Part shown: piece after piece, positions 48,590 through 59,190 of the stretch
How positions within the stretch are numbered: position 1 is the first letter of the stretch
Layout: each line of letters opens with the position of its first letter
Assembly (NCBI RefSeq): GCF_031143425.1
Contig: NC_090450.1
Location: 219,429,442-219,493,441 of the forward strand
DNA: 64,000 nucleotides
Origin: Pleurodeles waltl
Taxonomy: Eukaryota; Chordata; Amphibia; Caudata; Salamandridae
Reading direction: 5' to 3'
Notes under the pieces: model-generated
Seen by the model: the letters and a program-made list of their open reading frames with translations, nothing else
The model's database searches: none
Told to the model about the DNA's origin: nothing
Translations under genes and position numbers: made by a program

Positions 48590-50030
48590 TTGGCCCTGAT
48601 CACCCCCAAACTGTTTGACTGATACTGGTGGCTACTGACTCTGACTGTGCCCTGGGAACTGGTAATCAGTCCATGGGCTAATGCTCTGTGTAAAGTGGCA
48701 TAAGCGAATTACGCATAATTATAATTGACTCTCACAATCTACTTATAAGTCGCTAGTATAAAGGTGGGGTATGTAGGTTAAGTGACTCCATTGTAGATAA
48801 GGCACCCCTGGGTGCCCTGTTGTGGTCTCTGGTGTCATTGTAAACGCAGACCTGCCTTGCTGGGTGCTTTTCAATTAAAGCTAACCCCAAATCTGACTTT
48901 AGAATTGAAAGTACTTCCAAAGTCTCAAACTATTTTATTTTTCCATATGTAACCCCTAAGGTCTGCCCTAAGTGCCCTAATGGTTGGGTGTAGTGTAAAA
49001 TATAAACAGGGACTTTATAAAATGTGCTGTATAAGCCCTGTTAAGAGAAAAACTGTCAAATGTGTTTTTCAGCATTGTAGTACATTAGCTCCATGGGCTA
49101 ACATTGTGGGGCTTTATTTAAAATTAATAAAGTCTCATTTCCACTAGAATAGAGCTACCTCTTGTAAATTTTATTTCAAATTAAAAGTTGGAATACATCC
49201 AACAACTTGCCAAGGGTGGAATTATTATAACTAGTACAGAGAAAGAGGTTTAGAACTCTGTCTGAAAGTTACCACAATCAGTCCTATGGTACCCTATCCT
49301 GATTGATCAGCTCTGGCAGCCTGCGTCAGGCTGCATTAATGAGGTGTTAAGTGGCCTTTTGCTGAAACCAAGGAAGCATCTGGTGGGAGGAGAACTGCTG
49401 TATCGTATGGCAGCGCAAGATGGGGGTAGAGTGGGCAAACTGGTTTTCAAAGGGGGAAAGCCGCTTGTGACAGAAACTGGACCTTTACCAATTCCTGTTC
49501 CCCCAGTCAGATGAGAGCCCCAATAATAGGTTTAGGAGAGGGGCTGAAAGGAGTATGTTAGGGAAGCTTAGCCACACCAGTGGGTGGGCTCATCCAGATG
49601 TAGCCTTCAAGGAGAGATTTTCTCCATGTTGGATTTTTAAAGAATGTTGTTTTCTGGGATTGACTTTTGCTACAATTTGCAGGAAGTGGTAACCCCAGAG
49701 GGTGGCACTCTGCACTCCATTGGTCAGGGGCACCCCCCTGCGTGCCCACCCAGGAGCAAGAATAAATATGGCAGAAGTGCCCAGAAATTCAGATTCCTTC
49801 TGGAAGAAGATACTGTAAAAGAACTGCCCTGCTGAATCCCTAGCCTGCTCCTGAAGGACTGCACCCACAAGGACTGCACCAGCTGCACACTTTGGGCTTC
49901 ATCAAGATGAGGACTTTGCCTTGCTTCTGCAGCTCTTGTAGTGGGGTCCCCTAAACTACAGGTACAAAGGAGCTGGCCAGAGTCCCCTGCATTTAGTCCT
50001 GCAAGAAAAGCCAGTTGACCAGCTTCCATT
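48590..50030 (+). mobile_element. LTR-like interspersed repeat, ~1.45 kb
   Basis: The stretch has no coding frame. Its style is that of an amphibian LTR or retroelement untranslated region, with phrases like 'aagtcgctagtataaaggtggggtatgtaggttaagtg' and 'agtacttccaaagtct'. It stops abruptly where the reverse transcriptase remnant begins on the other strand at about 50033. No terminal repeat or target duplication was found, so the class is tentative. Confidence 0.4.
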
Positions 50031-50032
50031 GG

Positions 50033-50870
50033 CTGTTATAACGAATTTGTGGTAATATCCTGTGAGGCCTAAGAAGGCTCTCACCTCTGTTTGGGTTCTA
50101 AGTGGTTGCCAGGCCTTGATAGTTTCAATCTTGGCCTGGAGAGGCTGCACCTTGTCACCACCTACTAGGTGTCCCAAGAACACCACGGAGCCCTTCCCAG
50201 TCTGGCACTTACTGGCTTTGATGGTCAGGCCTGCCTGTTGTAGGGCCTGAAGCACCTCCTTGAGGTGGAGCTGGGTTTCCTCCCAGCTGGAACTGTAGAC
50301 AGCGATGTTGTCGAGGTAGGCCGCCAAAAGGCATACTTGCCAGCTAGGACCACGTTAACCAACCGTTGGAAGGTAGTGGGGGCATTTTTCAATCCAAAGG
50401 GCATTACTCTGAACTGGTAATGGCCCTCAGGAGTAGAGAAAGTGGATCTCTCTTGAGCCCCTTTAGTCAAGGCGATCTGCCAGTACCCTGACGTGAGGTC
50501 AAAGGTACTAAGGAACTTGGCAGTGCAGAGTCTGTCTACGAGCTCATCAGCATGGGGAATGGGGTAAGCATCTGTCTTTGTGACAGAGTTGAGACCCCTA
50601 TATTCCACACAGAACCTAAGTTCTGGCTTGGCACTAGGAGCAGCAGCCTTGGGAACCAGTGACTACTGGTCTTCTCTATTACCCCAAGAACCAGAATCTT
50701 GAAAACTTCATCCTTGAGGCCAGACCTCACTTTGTCTGGCTCCCTGTAAATATTGTACTTCACAGGTGGACTGTCTCTGGTGTCAATGTTGTGCACACAC
50801 AAGTGCGTGAGCCCAGGAGTGAGGGAGAACAGGAAAGGGAACTGCTCCACCACCTCCTAGCAGTCTCCCC
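50033..50870 (-). pseudogene. Gypsy-type reverse transcriptase remnant
   Basis: Three overlapping frames (50853-50536, 50608-50225, 50327-49956) give a continuous reverse transcriptase. First comes SPPVKYNIYREPDKVRSGL with VIEKTSSHW, then MEYRGLNSVTKTDAYPIP, FDLTSGYWQIAL and FRVMPFGLKNAPTTFQRLVN, then the active-site segment AYLDNIAVYS and FLGLTGYYHKFV. The catalytic YxDD box is changed to YLDN. Two frameshifts separate the pieces. Homology stops near 50036, where unrelated LTR-like sequence begins, so the thumb end and RNase H are lost. Confidence 0.85.
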
Positions 50871-50980
50871 TCTGATCTAGAGTCAGGGAGTCAGAGAGAT
50901 TAACACCCTCCACGGACCCATCACCTTCCTTGGCAGAGACAAGGTCGGGAAGAGGCTCACTCTCCTCTTCCAGGCCCTCA

Positions 50981-52034
50981 TCAGTCACAAGAAGCATACT
51001 CAAAGTGAGGCTTCAGTCTGTTGTGGTGGAGCACCCGTAGGGGATTTCTAGGGGTCTTGAGGTCTACTATGTAAGTGGCCTCCCCCTTTTGCTCCTTGTC
51101 TTCAAATGGGAAGGTCCAGCAGTCCTGCAGAGCTCTAGGCTCTACTGGCTCCATCACCCTTACTTTGTCTCCGGGTGAGAATTCTACCAGAGTGTCCTTC
51201 TGATCATACCACTCCTTCATCACCGCTTGACTGGCCTTGAGGTTACTCTTGGCCTGTTCCTGAAATGCTGTGTCTGGTTGCGGAGGGCCAGCATGTAACT
51301 GACCACATCCTGGGGAGGTTTCTTGGGAACTTTCTCTCATCCCTCTTTGACTATGCTTAGTGGTCCCATTACAGGGTAACCATAGAGAAGTTCAAAGGGG
51401 TTTAACCCCACCCCTTTCTTGGGCACCTCCCTATAAGCAATGAGAAGGCATGGCAGAGGACGTCCCACTTACGCCTCATGGCCTCAGGTAGGCCAGTGAT
51501 CATGCCTTTCAGGGTCCTGTTGAATCTTTCAACAAGCCCATTGGTTTGAGGATGGGAGTGGGTGGTAATGCAGTAGGTTACTCCACACTCATCCCACATG
51601 GACTTCATGTATGCTGACATGAAGTTTGTGCCTCTGTCAGGCACAACCTCCTTTGGGAACCACAAATGGGTAAATATCCCCATCAGAGCTCTGGTCACCA
51701 TCTGTGCAGTCACTGTCCTTAGACAGATTGTCTCTGGATAGTGGGTGGCATGGTCCACCAAAACTAGGATAAACCTGTTACCTAGGGTGGATTTGGGGTC
51801 CAAGGGACCAATGACGTCGATGCCCACCCTTTCAAAAGGGGTGCCAATGCCGGGGAGTGGGGTCAGGGGGGCCTTAAGCCTTTTCTTTGTCTTCACACTA
51901 GCCTGGCATGTTGGGCAGGCCCTACAGAAATTATCTGAGGCTACCTGCATTCTAGGCCAATGGAAGTGGGTGACAAGCCTGGCAAAGGTCTTGTCTTGCC
52001 CCAAATGTCCTGCCAGGGGTGTGTTGTGAGCCAT
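50981..52034 (-). pseudogene. Gypsy-type integrase remnant (D,D35E core intact)
   Basis: The frame 52034-51402 begins AHNTPLAGHLGQDKTFARL with CRACPTCQ, an H2C2 zinc domain. The catalytic core follows: VGIDVIGPL, VVPDRGTNFMS and HPQTNGLVERFNRTL, with exactly 35 residues between the second Asp and the Glu. A frameshift near 51400 leads to the C-terminal frame 51340-50981, with LKASQAVMKEWYDQ, FSPGDKVRVMEP and VLHHNRLKPHF, the usual C-terminal end of gypsy integrases. It directly follows the protease remnant and precedes the reverse transcriptase. Confidence 0.87.
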
Positions 52035-52609
52035 GCCCAGTAGGAAGGCCCGGTGACACTAAGGGACCACCAGCACATGGGCTGCCCCAGCGGCCGGTAC
52101 CTTAGGCTCACTGTAGAGAATATATGTGGTGATCGCCAGAGGCTTCACCTGCTGCTTGGGCTGAGGCCTGTTGCCTCAGACCCTCAAGAGTGGGGCACTC
52201 CTTCTGCACTTTGCAGAATTCTTCCCTGGTTGGCCCACCCTCCACTTGCCAGCCAGCAAGCTCAGGCAAGTTACCCAGGGCGGCAATGTCTTTCCCAGTT
52301 GGCTCAGGGGCCTCCTCTTCTGGGGCCCTGTCCACCACTGTGGGAAGATCTGGGGCCAGTTTCCCACACCCCATGCCCTTCCTCTGTGCAGCTGTCTGGG
52401 CCATTGTTCCAGGCTACAGACATCCTTTACTCCTTTCCCCGGCAGCCATGGACCGTGTGGTCATGCAGACCCATTCAGGCAAACCAAACATCTCCAGGTG
52501 GGATCTGAGCTCTACCTCCTTCCAGGCAGTGTGCTCAAGATAATTTCTAACAAAAATTTACAGGCGTGGCAGGACTCACAGCTACTATTAGAGTACCTGA
52601 GACCCCCCC

Positions 52610-52830
52610 TCACTCAATGGGAACTAGAGCTACCAGTGGGTGGCTCTCGCGATTGTCAGCGACTATGACCTGGTGGAATGTTTTGGGGATGACCTGCTCT
52701 GCTGACACCAGCTGACCCCTGACAGTAGTTGTACTGGCACCTGTATCATGCAGAGCCTCCACCCCTTACCCATCAATGACGACTAACTGCCCATACTTGG
52801 AAGTATTAGCAGGCATGTGGACTTTTGGCA
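52610..52830 (-). pseudogene. Retroelement aspartic protease remnant
   Basis: The minus strand reads VVIDG, a stop, then GVEALHDTGASTTTVRGQLV. The Asp-Thr-Gly active-site triad is encoded at 52747-52739. A stop codon seven residues before the triad and another near the C-terminal side show decay. The region 52034-52610 continues in broken frames into integrase. Confidence 0.7.
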
Positions 52831-52939
52831 CCATTTCCTTATCTCCCAGGAATACTAGTGACAACTCTATCTGCTCCCCAAAGCTAACTGGGACCATCTC
52901 CCCCCGAGTGCTATACTAGCCAACCCAGGTGTCTGCCCT

Positions 52940-54223
52940 CTACCATGATTCGCCCTTAAATTGTCCATACTGGTAGCACTCTAAGCATTTGGAGATAAAC
53001 TTTCCTTTTTTTCCGTCAAAGTACCCTGGCTTTTTGGCAGTTTCTGATGGGGACCGGTTACCACCCCCCTTGAAAATAGTTTTGGGGGCCTTTTGAGAGC
53101 TCCTTACTTTTAAGTTTTTCTCCTCCCACTTTCTTCTATTGGGAACCCTGACCACCTTTGGTGGTGTCCTCTCCAGGTACCTTCTTGGACACTCTGGTGC
53201 TAACCCAGAGGTCCGCCTCCTCTGCAAGCTTTCTAGGATCAGTCAGCTTACTGTCAACGAGGTGCTGGCGCAACTCTGTAAAGCAAACACTGAACATATG
53301 CTCTTTCAGAGTCAAATTGAATAACCCCACATAGTCATCTACTTTACTACCGTGCACCCATCCATCTGCGCATTACTGGAGGAATAAAAAAAGTCTACCC
53401 AGTCCTTTGTGGAGAGTTTGGTGGTGTCCCTGAACCTCTGATGGTACTTCTCAGGTGTCAGCCCAAACTTGCCAAGCAAAGCAGTTGTCATGGGTGTGTG
53501 TCTGTTTTAATCCTTAAGATACAATGCAAGGAGTGTGTTCCTCCCCACTACTGGTACATTCCACCACAGGGCCGCCCCCCCATTGCTCTTCAGAGACCCC
53601 AGGATCCCTTAGTGCAACGTCATAAGCAGCCAACCACCTATCAATGTCATCTCCCACCACATAACTTGGCACTACATTTTTGGGTATACAACCCTTCTTT
53701 TCCCCAGCAGGTCCTACATGTATGCTGCCACCATCACTGCTGGACTCAGACTGTCTTGCCTTGATATCCAGCTGCTTCAGACTCAGTTCATAAGCCAACA
53801 AAAGTTTATTTTCAGCCAAGGCTCTCTCAGCCTCTCTCTCCGCTTTCCTCTCCTCTGCTTCCATGTTCAACTTTGCCATTTGTAGTTGAAATTCTCTCTC
53901 ATCCCTCCTTTCCTCTGCAGTCAGTCCATGGCTAGAAACACTGATTCCTGGTTTACTAGGGGGCACAATTCCAGGGGTAACATCCCTCACTACTTGCAAA
54001 AAATCCTCTGATGGGCCCTCCTCTGGCCCTTGTCCTCAACATTCTCATCTGAATGGGCTTCTGCCCACCATCTCAGTGCCTTTCGGTATTCCTCCTTTTT
54101 GGAGGCACCCAGTGTAGGTACTCCCATCTTCCTTCAGAACCTTTTCAGTTGGTTAACGGTGTATGTCTCCAGCTTGTCTAGGTCAAAATCTTCAGCTCCT
54201 GCTTGAGACCCAGCCAGAGACAT
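52940..54223 (-). pseudogene. Gag remnant with SCAN-like capsid segment and broken knuckle
   Basis: The start codon is likely at 54223-54221 (MSLAGSQAGAEDFDLDKL), with an in-frame TGA at codon 30. The frame 53999-53514 is a charged coiled-coil (EERRDEREFQLQMAKLNMEA) followed by DDIDRWLAAYDVAL. The frame 53357-53136 carries LKEHMFSVCFTELRQHL and TDPRKLAEEADLW, resembling the end of the SCAN-type capsid domain. The last part shows CLECYQYGQFKGES, a CCHC knuckle with His and the last Cys replaced. Several frameshifts are needed to connect these pieces. Confidence 0.7.
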
Positions 54224-54362
54224 GTTGAATGAGGATTTAGTTAAAAATGTCAGGCAGCAAATGAATTTGCAGAAAAAGACAAAAAATCAGGTTGACCTTC
54301 AACTGTGGGTAGGTAGTGTACACGTAGCTATTGCATGTCACTGCACAAATACAAGTCCCATC

Positions 54363-55800
54363 CTCACCACTGATCACCAATGTTAGAAATGGGGTCCTTG
54401 GTTGGCAGTCAGGTTACCCCCTTTCCAAGCAAGGACCCTCACTCTAAGTCACACACAATCCAACTTATCCCGTGCCCACCCTCTGTTAGCTTGGCACTGG
54501 GCAGTCAGGCTTAACTTAAAAGGCAATATGTAAAGCATTTGTGCAATAAATCATGTAATAACACAATATAACACCACACAAATACACCACACAGTGTTTA
54601 GAAAAAATAGAATATTTATATGGATAAATGTAGGTGAAAACAATCAAGATTTGATAAGTACACGTTGAAATATCACTTTAGAAAATGATAAAAAGAGTCT
54701 TTAGTCTTTAAAAAGCAACAAGTGTTTCTTGCAAGCACATAGTACCTGGTTTGCATTCAAATTCTCCGCAAGGGACCACAGAGAAGGAGATGCGTGGAAA
54801 ACGGAGAGGTGTGCGCGGTTTCTTAGGCACACACAGACGATGCGTTGATACTTTTCCACACTGTGAAGGCTTTGCGTCGATTCCCTGCACGCTGACTTGG
54901 ATCCTCTTCAGGTTGCAGGATATTCGGACGTCCCCGGGATGATGCAGAGAAATCCTGGGTGTGCAGGACAAAGTAAACAAGGGCTGTGTCTATCTGGTGG
55001 GCAATGTGGGAAAATTCCTGTCACATGGCAGGCGCTGCATTGATTCCTCTCGCAGGAAGTCAGGCTGCGTCATTCCGGCTGGGCTATGCATCGATCCAGT
55101 GGGCCATGCGTCAAAGTTCCAGTCGCAACGCTGGCACTACGTCGATCTCCTCTCGGGGAGTCAGGCTGCATTGTTTCGGTTTGGCGTGCAGTGATTTTCT
55201 CATCGCAATGCAGGTTGTATGTCATTTCTGCCAGGCTGTGCCTCAAATTTTCGCCGCACAAGGAGCTCTTTGCAGTAGGAATTCTTTTTGAACCTGAGAC
55301 TTCAAGGAACAGGAGGCAAGCTCTATCCAAGCCCTTGGAGCGCTTCTCAGCAGAGACAGAGGTCAACAAGGCAGCAGGGCAACAGCAAGGCAGTAGCCCT
55401 TTGCAGAAAAGCAGTCAGGTGAGTCCTTTGGGCAGCCAGGCAGTTCCTCTTGGCAGGTTGCAGGATCTGGTTCTCAGTTTCTTTACCAGTGGGATCTTGT
55501 CCAGAAGTGTCTGTTTTGGTAGGGTCAGAGGCTCTGTTTAAATACCCAAATGTGCCTTTGAAGTGGGGGAGACTTCAGAGAGTGGCTTAGAAGTGCACCA
55601 GGTCCCCTTTCATTTCAACTCTGTCTGCCAGGGTCCCAGTAGGGGGTGTGGCAGTCCATTGTGTGAGGGCATGCCACTGTCCTTTCAAATGTAGGTGTCA
55701 GGCCCTCCACCCTCCCAGCCCAGGAAGACTCATTCAATATGCAGATGTGTGCAGGTGTGACTGAGCATTCTGTGTTTGGGTTTATCTGAGTGGAGAACCC
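54363..55800 (-). mobile_element. 5' LTR and primer-binding site of the decayed element
   Basis: The LTR lies at 54381 to about 55800 in minus orientation. Its 3' terminus reads CCATTTCTAACA on the minus strand, and the preceding bases match the solo LTR at 16081-17286, as does the segment near 54740 ('caagcacatagtacctgg' versus 'ccaggtactatgtgcttg'-type sequence at 16905). The primer site follows at once, starting TTGGTGATCAG; TGG is the usual complement of the tRNA CCA end, but I cannot name the tRNA. The outer, U3 end is lost where the plus-strand gag remnant begins. Confidence 0.7.
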
Positions 55801-56730
55801 TTAAACCTTAGTGAAAAGGAAGGAGAGGTGTCATCGCTCCCCTCAATACCCAGGACCCTGACTAAAGCTAGTTTGAGGAGAGGATTTACCCCAGAAGGAG
55901 CATACCTGGCCCTCAGGGAAAGAGAATGCATGGCCCAACTGGCCTATTTAGCTCTAGAGGCAGAGAAGCAGGCCCTAGAAAATAAGTGGGCAAGAGACAA
56001 AGAGAGATGGTGGCAGCTAAGTAGAGTTTGAGGTGTCCTGGGGTGGTGAGTTTTGCCCAGACTACCCAAGGAGATTGTCACTAACTCCCAAGAGGAGGAT
56101 GACATTGGCAAGTGGCTGACAGCTTTTGTGACGGCACTCAGGATGAGAAAAGTTAAATCTCAGTACGGGAGTTCACTTCCATGGGATCTGATCCCAGTAT
56201 CTGGGACAGACAGGCTCCTGACCCAAGAGGAGGATGAGATAGAGTCCGATCCCAATATGAAGAGATGTCTCATCAAGAAGTACGGTCTCACTCCAGAGCA
56301 GTATAGCATGAACGTTAGGGAGACCCAGAAGGGCAATACCTAGTCTTGGGTTGACCTTGTAGACACCTCAGTTAAGGTACTAGAGGGCTGGAAACAGGGT
56401 AACAAGGTTAGTACTTATTAGGGGGTATACAATTTGATCATGAAAGAGCACATTTCAGAGAAGTTATGCCAGTATCTGGGAGTCTTTAAGTTGTCCAATC
56501 CGAGGGATCAGGGAGAGGCAGCTGAAGAGTGGTTGAGAACCAGGGTTTTCAACAAACACCAGGGGGTGATCAGAAGAAAGGAGGACAAGGTCTCCCCCAG
56601 GGGAAACACCATGGGAAAGAAGATGAAAAAGTCCAAAGAATCCTCACAGCCACAAAAGCTTTCATAAGGAAGAGCCCTGAGCCATGCCACTTCCAAGGGG
56701 AGGGGATATCTGGAGAAGAATTTTGATCCT
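55801..56730 (+). pseudogene. Second Gag remnant, opposite strand
   Basis: Frames 55828-56031, 56053-56343 and 56434-56667 read in order: a coiled-coil stretch with ALRERECMAQLAYLALEAEK, then EEDDIGKWLTAFVTALRM, and after stop codons near 56341 and 56419 a SCAN-type tail MKEHISEKLCQYLGVFKL with NPRDQGEAAEEWLRTR. It is a different family from the minus-strand gag beside it. No protease or polymerase follows, and the remnant is dead. Confidence 0.6.
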
Positions 56731-57116
56731 GGTAATGCAGGAAAGTTCTATGATCCTGCAGGTTTAGCAGCTCCCTCTCTGTGACAGCAATGCCAGCTCC
56801 CACAGGCATTGGGGAGCCATTTGGGAATGATTTCAAATAAATAATGCCCTAAGGTAACTATAACTCACACCCTAGCCATGCACTGCTAATTACCCCAAAA
56901 ATTATGGCACTCATGTCTTCTTTGATAACATAATTGATAATATCAATGTAATATGTGCAGTAACATTTTTGACAAAAATATTGTGCATGGCGGGAGCATG
57001 AGTTATAGTTACCTTAGGGCACAAGTTACAGTTACTTGAGATAACTCTAACAGGTGAATTTCTATGGTTTTGTACTTTTAAAATGTGAGCCTAACTATAA
57101 TGTCCCTATAACCTTT
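56731..57116. other. AT-rich non-coding spacer
   Basis: About 390 bp with no recognised feature, including repeats of 'aactataac' character around 56870-57100. Confidence 0.5.
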
Positions 57117-57560
57117 GGGGGCAAATATTAGAAAAGTGGTGCTGAAAAATATACAGCGCCACTTTTTCTGCGCTCTTTAGCACACCCAAATGCCACCATG
57201 TGTGTGCCGTATTTAACATATGTGCACCATGGAAGTGTTAGAGAAATAGCATAAAAAATGTTGACGCTATTTTGGCGCTTTGCAGGATTAGCCTAAAAAA
57301 TGTTGACACTAATCCTGCAGAGCACTTAGAGGTCCATTGGAATCAATGTGAACCTCATTTTAAGGCCTGCTCTGTGCATGCATTAAATATGCTGTAAACA
57401 ATTGTGCAAAGAAATATTTTAGATTTCTTTGCGCCATTTTTTCGGTCCCCCAAACAGCGTAACACCCCCTTGCATACATTATGCCTGGCGCAGGCATGTG
57501 TCGCAAGGATTTACAAAGTGGCTCAATGCATGCATTGCACCACTTTGTAAATATAGGCCC
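57117..57560. mobile_element. MITE related to the nested copy at 17.5-17.9 kb
   Basis: The left end reads GGGGGCAAATATTAGAAAAG and the inverted right end GGGCCTATATTTACAAAG; both continue into TGG. The core palindrome 'gcaggattagc...gctaatcctgc' and 'gcattgcaccactttgtaaata' are shared with 17505-17880. The right end abuts the terminus of the next element, so a few bases are ambiguous. Confidence 0.6.
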
Positions 57561-58364
57561 TGATTACGACCCTGGCGGTGAGTGATAAAGTGGGGGTAAT
57601 ACCGCCAACAGGCAGGCAGTAAGTTCCGCCAAATTATGACAATGGCAGTGATAACTCCCATAGACAGCCAATGTACCACACCAACCGCCAGTGTGGAAAC
57701 AACACTCACCATGGCGGTAGCCGCCAACAGCCAGGCGGCAGACAAAGTACCGCCCACCATGTTAAAACACTGCAAACCTCCACCTTTTCCGGGGTGATAC
57801 CAACTCCAACTAAAGCCTGGTGGAAACAGAGCTCAATGAAAGGACTCACCATCGGAGACACAGGGAAGAACTACGCCGCCATGGAACCCAAACTGTAAGT
57901 CTACCCAATGATCTTCTATGTAATGCTCCACCTCGAACACCAACGCCAACGAAGACGCCGATGGTGAGTACAGCGGCCTACCACACAAGGGAGGGAGGAA
58001 AACGAGAGTGACACACACATGCACAACACACACCCGACACATGTACACCGTACACACAACCAGCTGCACACGTAAACCAATGACACATGACACACGGCAT
58101 AGTAAAAAAAGGACCAGATTGCCGAAGTACTGACAATGTATTAGCATAGCAAAACCCACCACACGATCCAAATATATTTACAGATGTTCAGAAAGAGCCA
58201 ATGCCCAGACCAGAATCATAAGGGCCCACAAGACCACAGGGCAACGTCTAAGGCCCAACTTGTATCCTGACACATCCGGAGAGAACACTGCAGGGGTATC
58301 ATGTTGCAAGTGGGAAGGCACCTTAGGGAGATGGGTTGGGGGGGCACCTCAGCCGAATATGGGA

Positions 58365-58700
58365 ACTTCCCCACTGGTTCTGAAGGGGGCAACTTGCCCA
58401 TTGCTTTGTCCTGGGGAGTGCAAGGCCACAGTCTCTGGAGTGGGTGACTTCCCCACTGGTTCTGGAGGGGGCAACTTGCCCATTGCTCTGTCCTGGGAAG
58501 TGCAAGGCCACAGTCTCTAGAGTGGTTGACTTCCCCTCTGGTTATGGAGGGGGCAACTTGCCCATTGCTCTGTCCTGGGGCGTTCAAGGTCACAGTCTCT
58601 GGAGTGGGTGACTTCCCCACTGCTTCTGGAGGGGGCAACTCGCACATCAGCCCCTGGAGTGTGGCCTACATGGCATCAGCTGGTGGTGATGGCTGCAGTG
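58365..58700. repeat. 84-bp tandem repeat, four copies
   Basis: 'gacttccccactggttctgg' recurs at about 58365, 58449, 58533 and 58617. The period is 28 codons, so the repeat keeps frame in the minus-strand reading. Confidence 0.85.
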
Positions 58701-58976
58701 TGGTGGTGGATGGAGGAGCCTCCTGGTCAGCCTCTGCACTGCCTCATGGCAGCACTGTGGTGGTGGATGAAGGAGCCTCCAGGGCAGCCTCTGCACTGTC
58801 TGATGGCTGCACTTCTACAGCTGGTGATTTGGGCCCTGTGACAGCTGGTGGTGGTGGAGGTGTCAGCCTGACAGCTTCTGCTGGTGTAGAGTGCTTCATT
58901 TCCTCCAGTACATGGGGCGTGGATCCCTTACCCTTCCTGGTAGGGGTGGATGGGCTCTTCCCCTCTCTGTCTGGTG

Positions 58977-59190
58977 ATGCAGGGTCCTTCCCCTTCTTTC
59001 CAGGTGGTGCATGCTCCTTCCTCTTCTTTCCAGGTGGTGCAGGCTCCTTCCCCTTCTTTCCAGGTAGTGCAGGCTCCTTCCTCTTCTTTCCAGGTGGTGC
59101 AGGCTCATTCCCCTTCTTTCAAGGTGGTGCAGGCCCCTTCCCTTTCTTTCCTGGTGGTGCTGGCTCCTTCCCCTTCTTCGATGACGGTGT
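58977..59190. repeat. 30-bp tandem repeat, about seven copies
   Basis: The unit 'gtgcaggctccttccccttc' plus 'tttccaggtg' encodes a ten-residue Lys/Pro/Gly-rich repeat on the minus strand and a Gly/Phe/Pro-rich one on the plus strand. The plus-strand frame is the shadow. Confidence 0.85.

Larger units (their letters stand above)
50033..55800 (-). mobile_element. Decayed Gmr1-like Ty3/gypsy element (LTR-gag-PR-IN-RT)
   Basis: On the minus strand the order is LTR (55800 to 54381), primer site (54380 to 54363), gag (54223 to 52940), protease (about 52830 to 52610), integrase (52034 to 50981) and reverse transcriptase (50870 to 50033). RNase H and the second LTR are missing at the left end. Integrase before reverse transcriptase is the copia-like order, yet both domains are gypsy-type, which defines the Gmr1 group of deuterostome elements. 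Many stops and frameshifts show it is dead. The LTR matches the solo LTR at 16081-17286. Confidence 0.8.

Noticed and set aside
50033..52034. Copia-type (Pseudoviridae) assignment from the integrase-before-reverse-transcriptase order
   Set aside because: Both domains carry gypsy-type motifs (HPQTNGLVERFNRTL, FDLTSGYWQI, GLTGYYHKF), so a Gmr1-like gypsy element fits better.
52053..52668. Plus-strand frames of 117-165 codons
   Set aside because: They are antisense to the decayed protease-integrase linker of the minus-strand element and show no family match.
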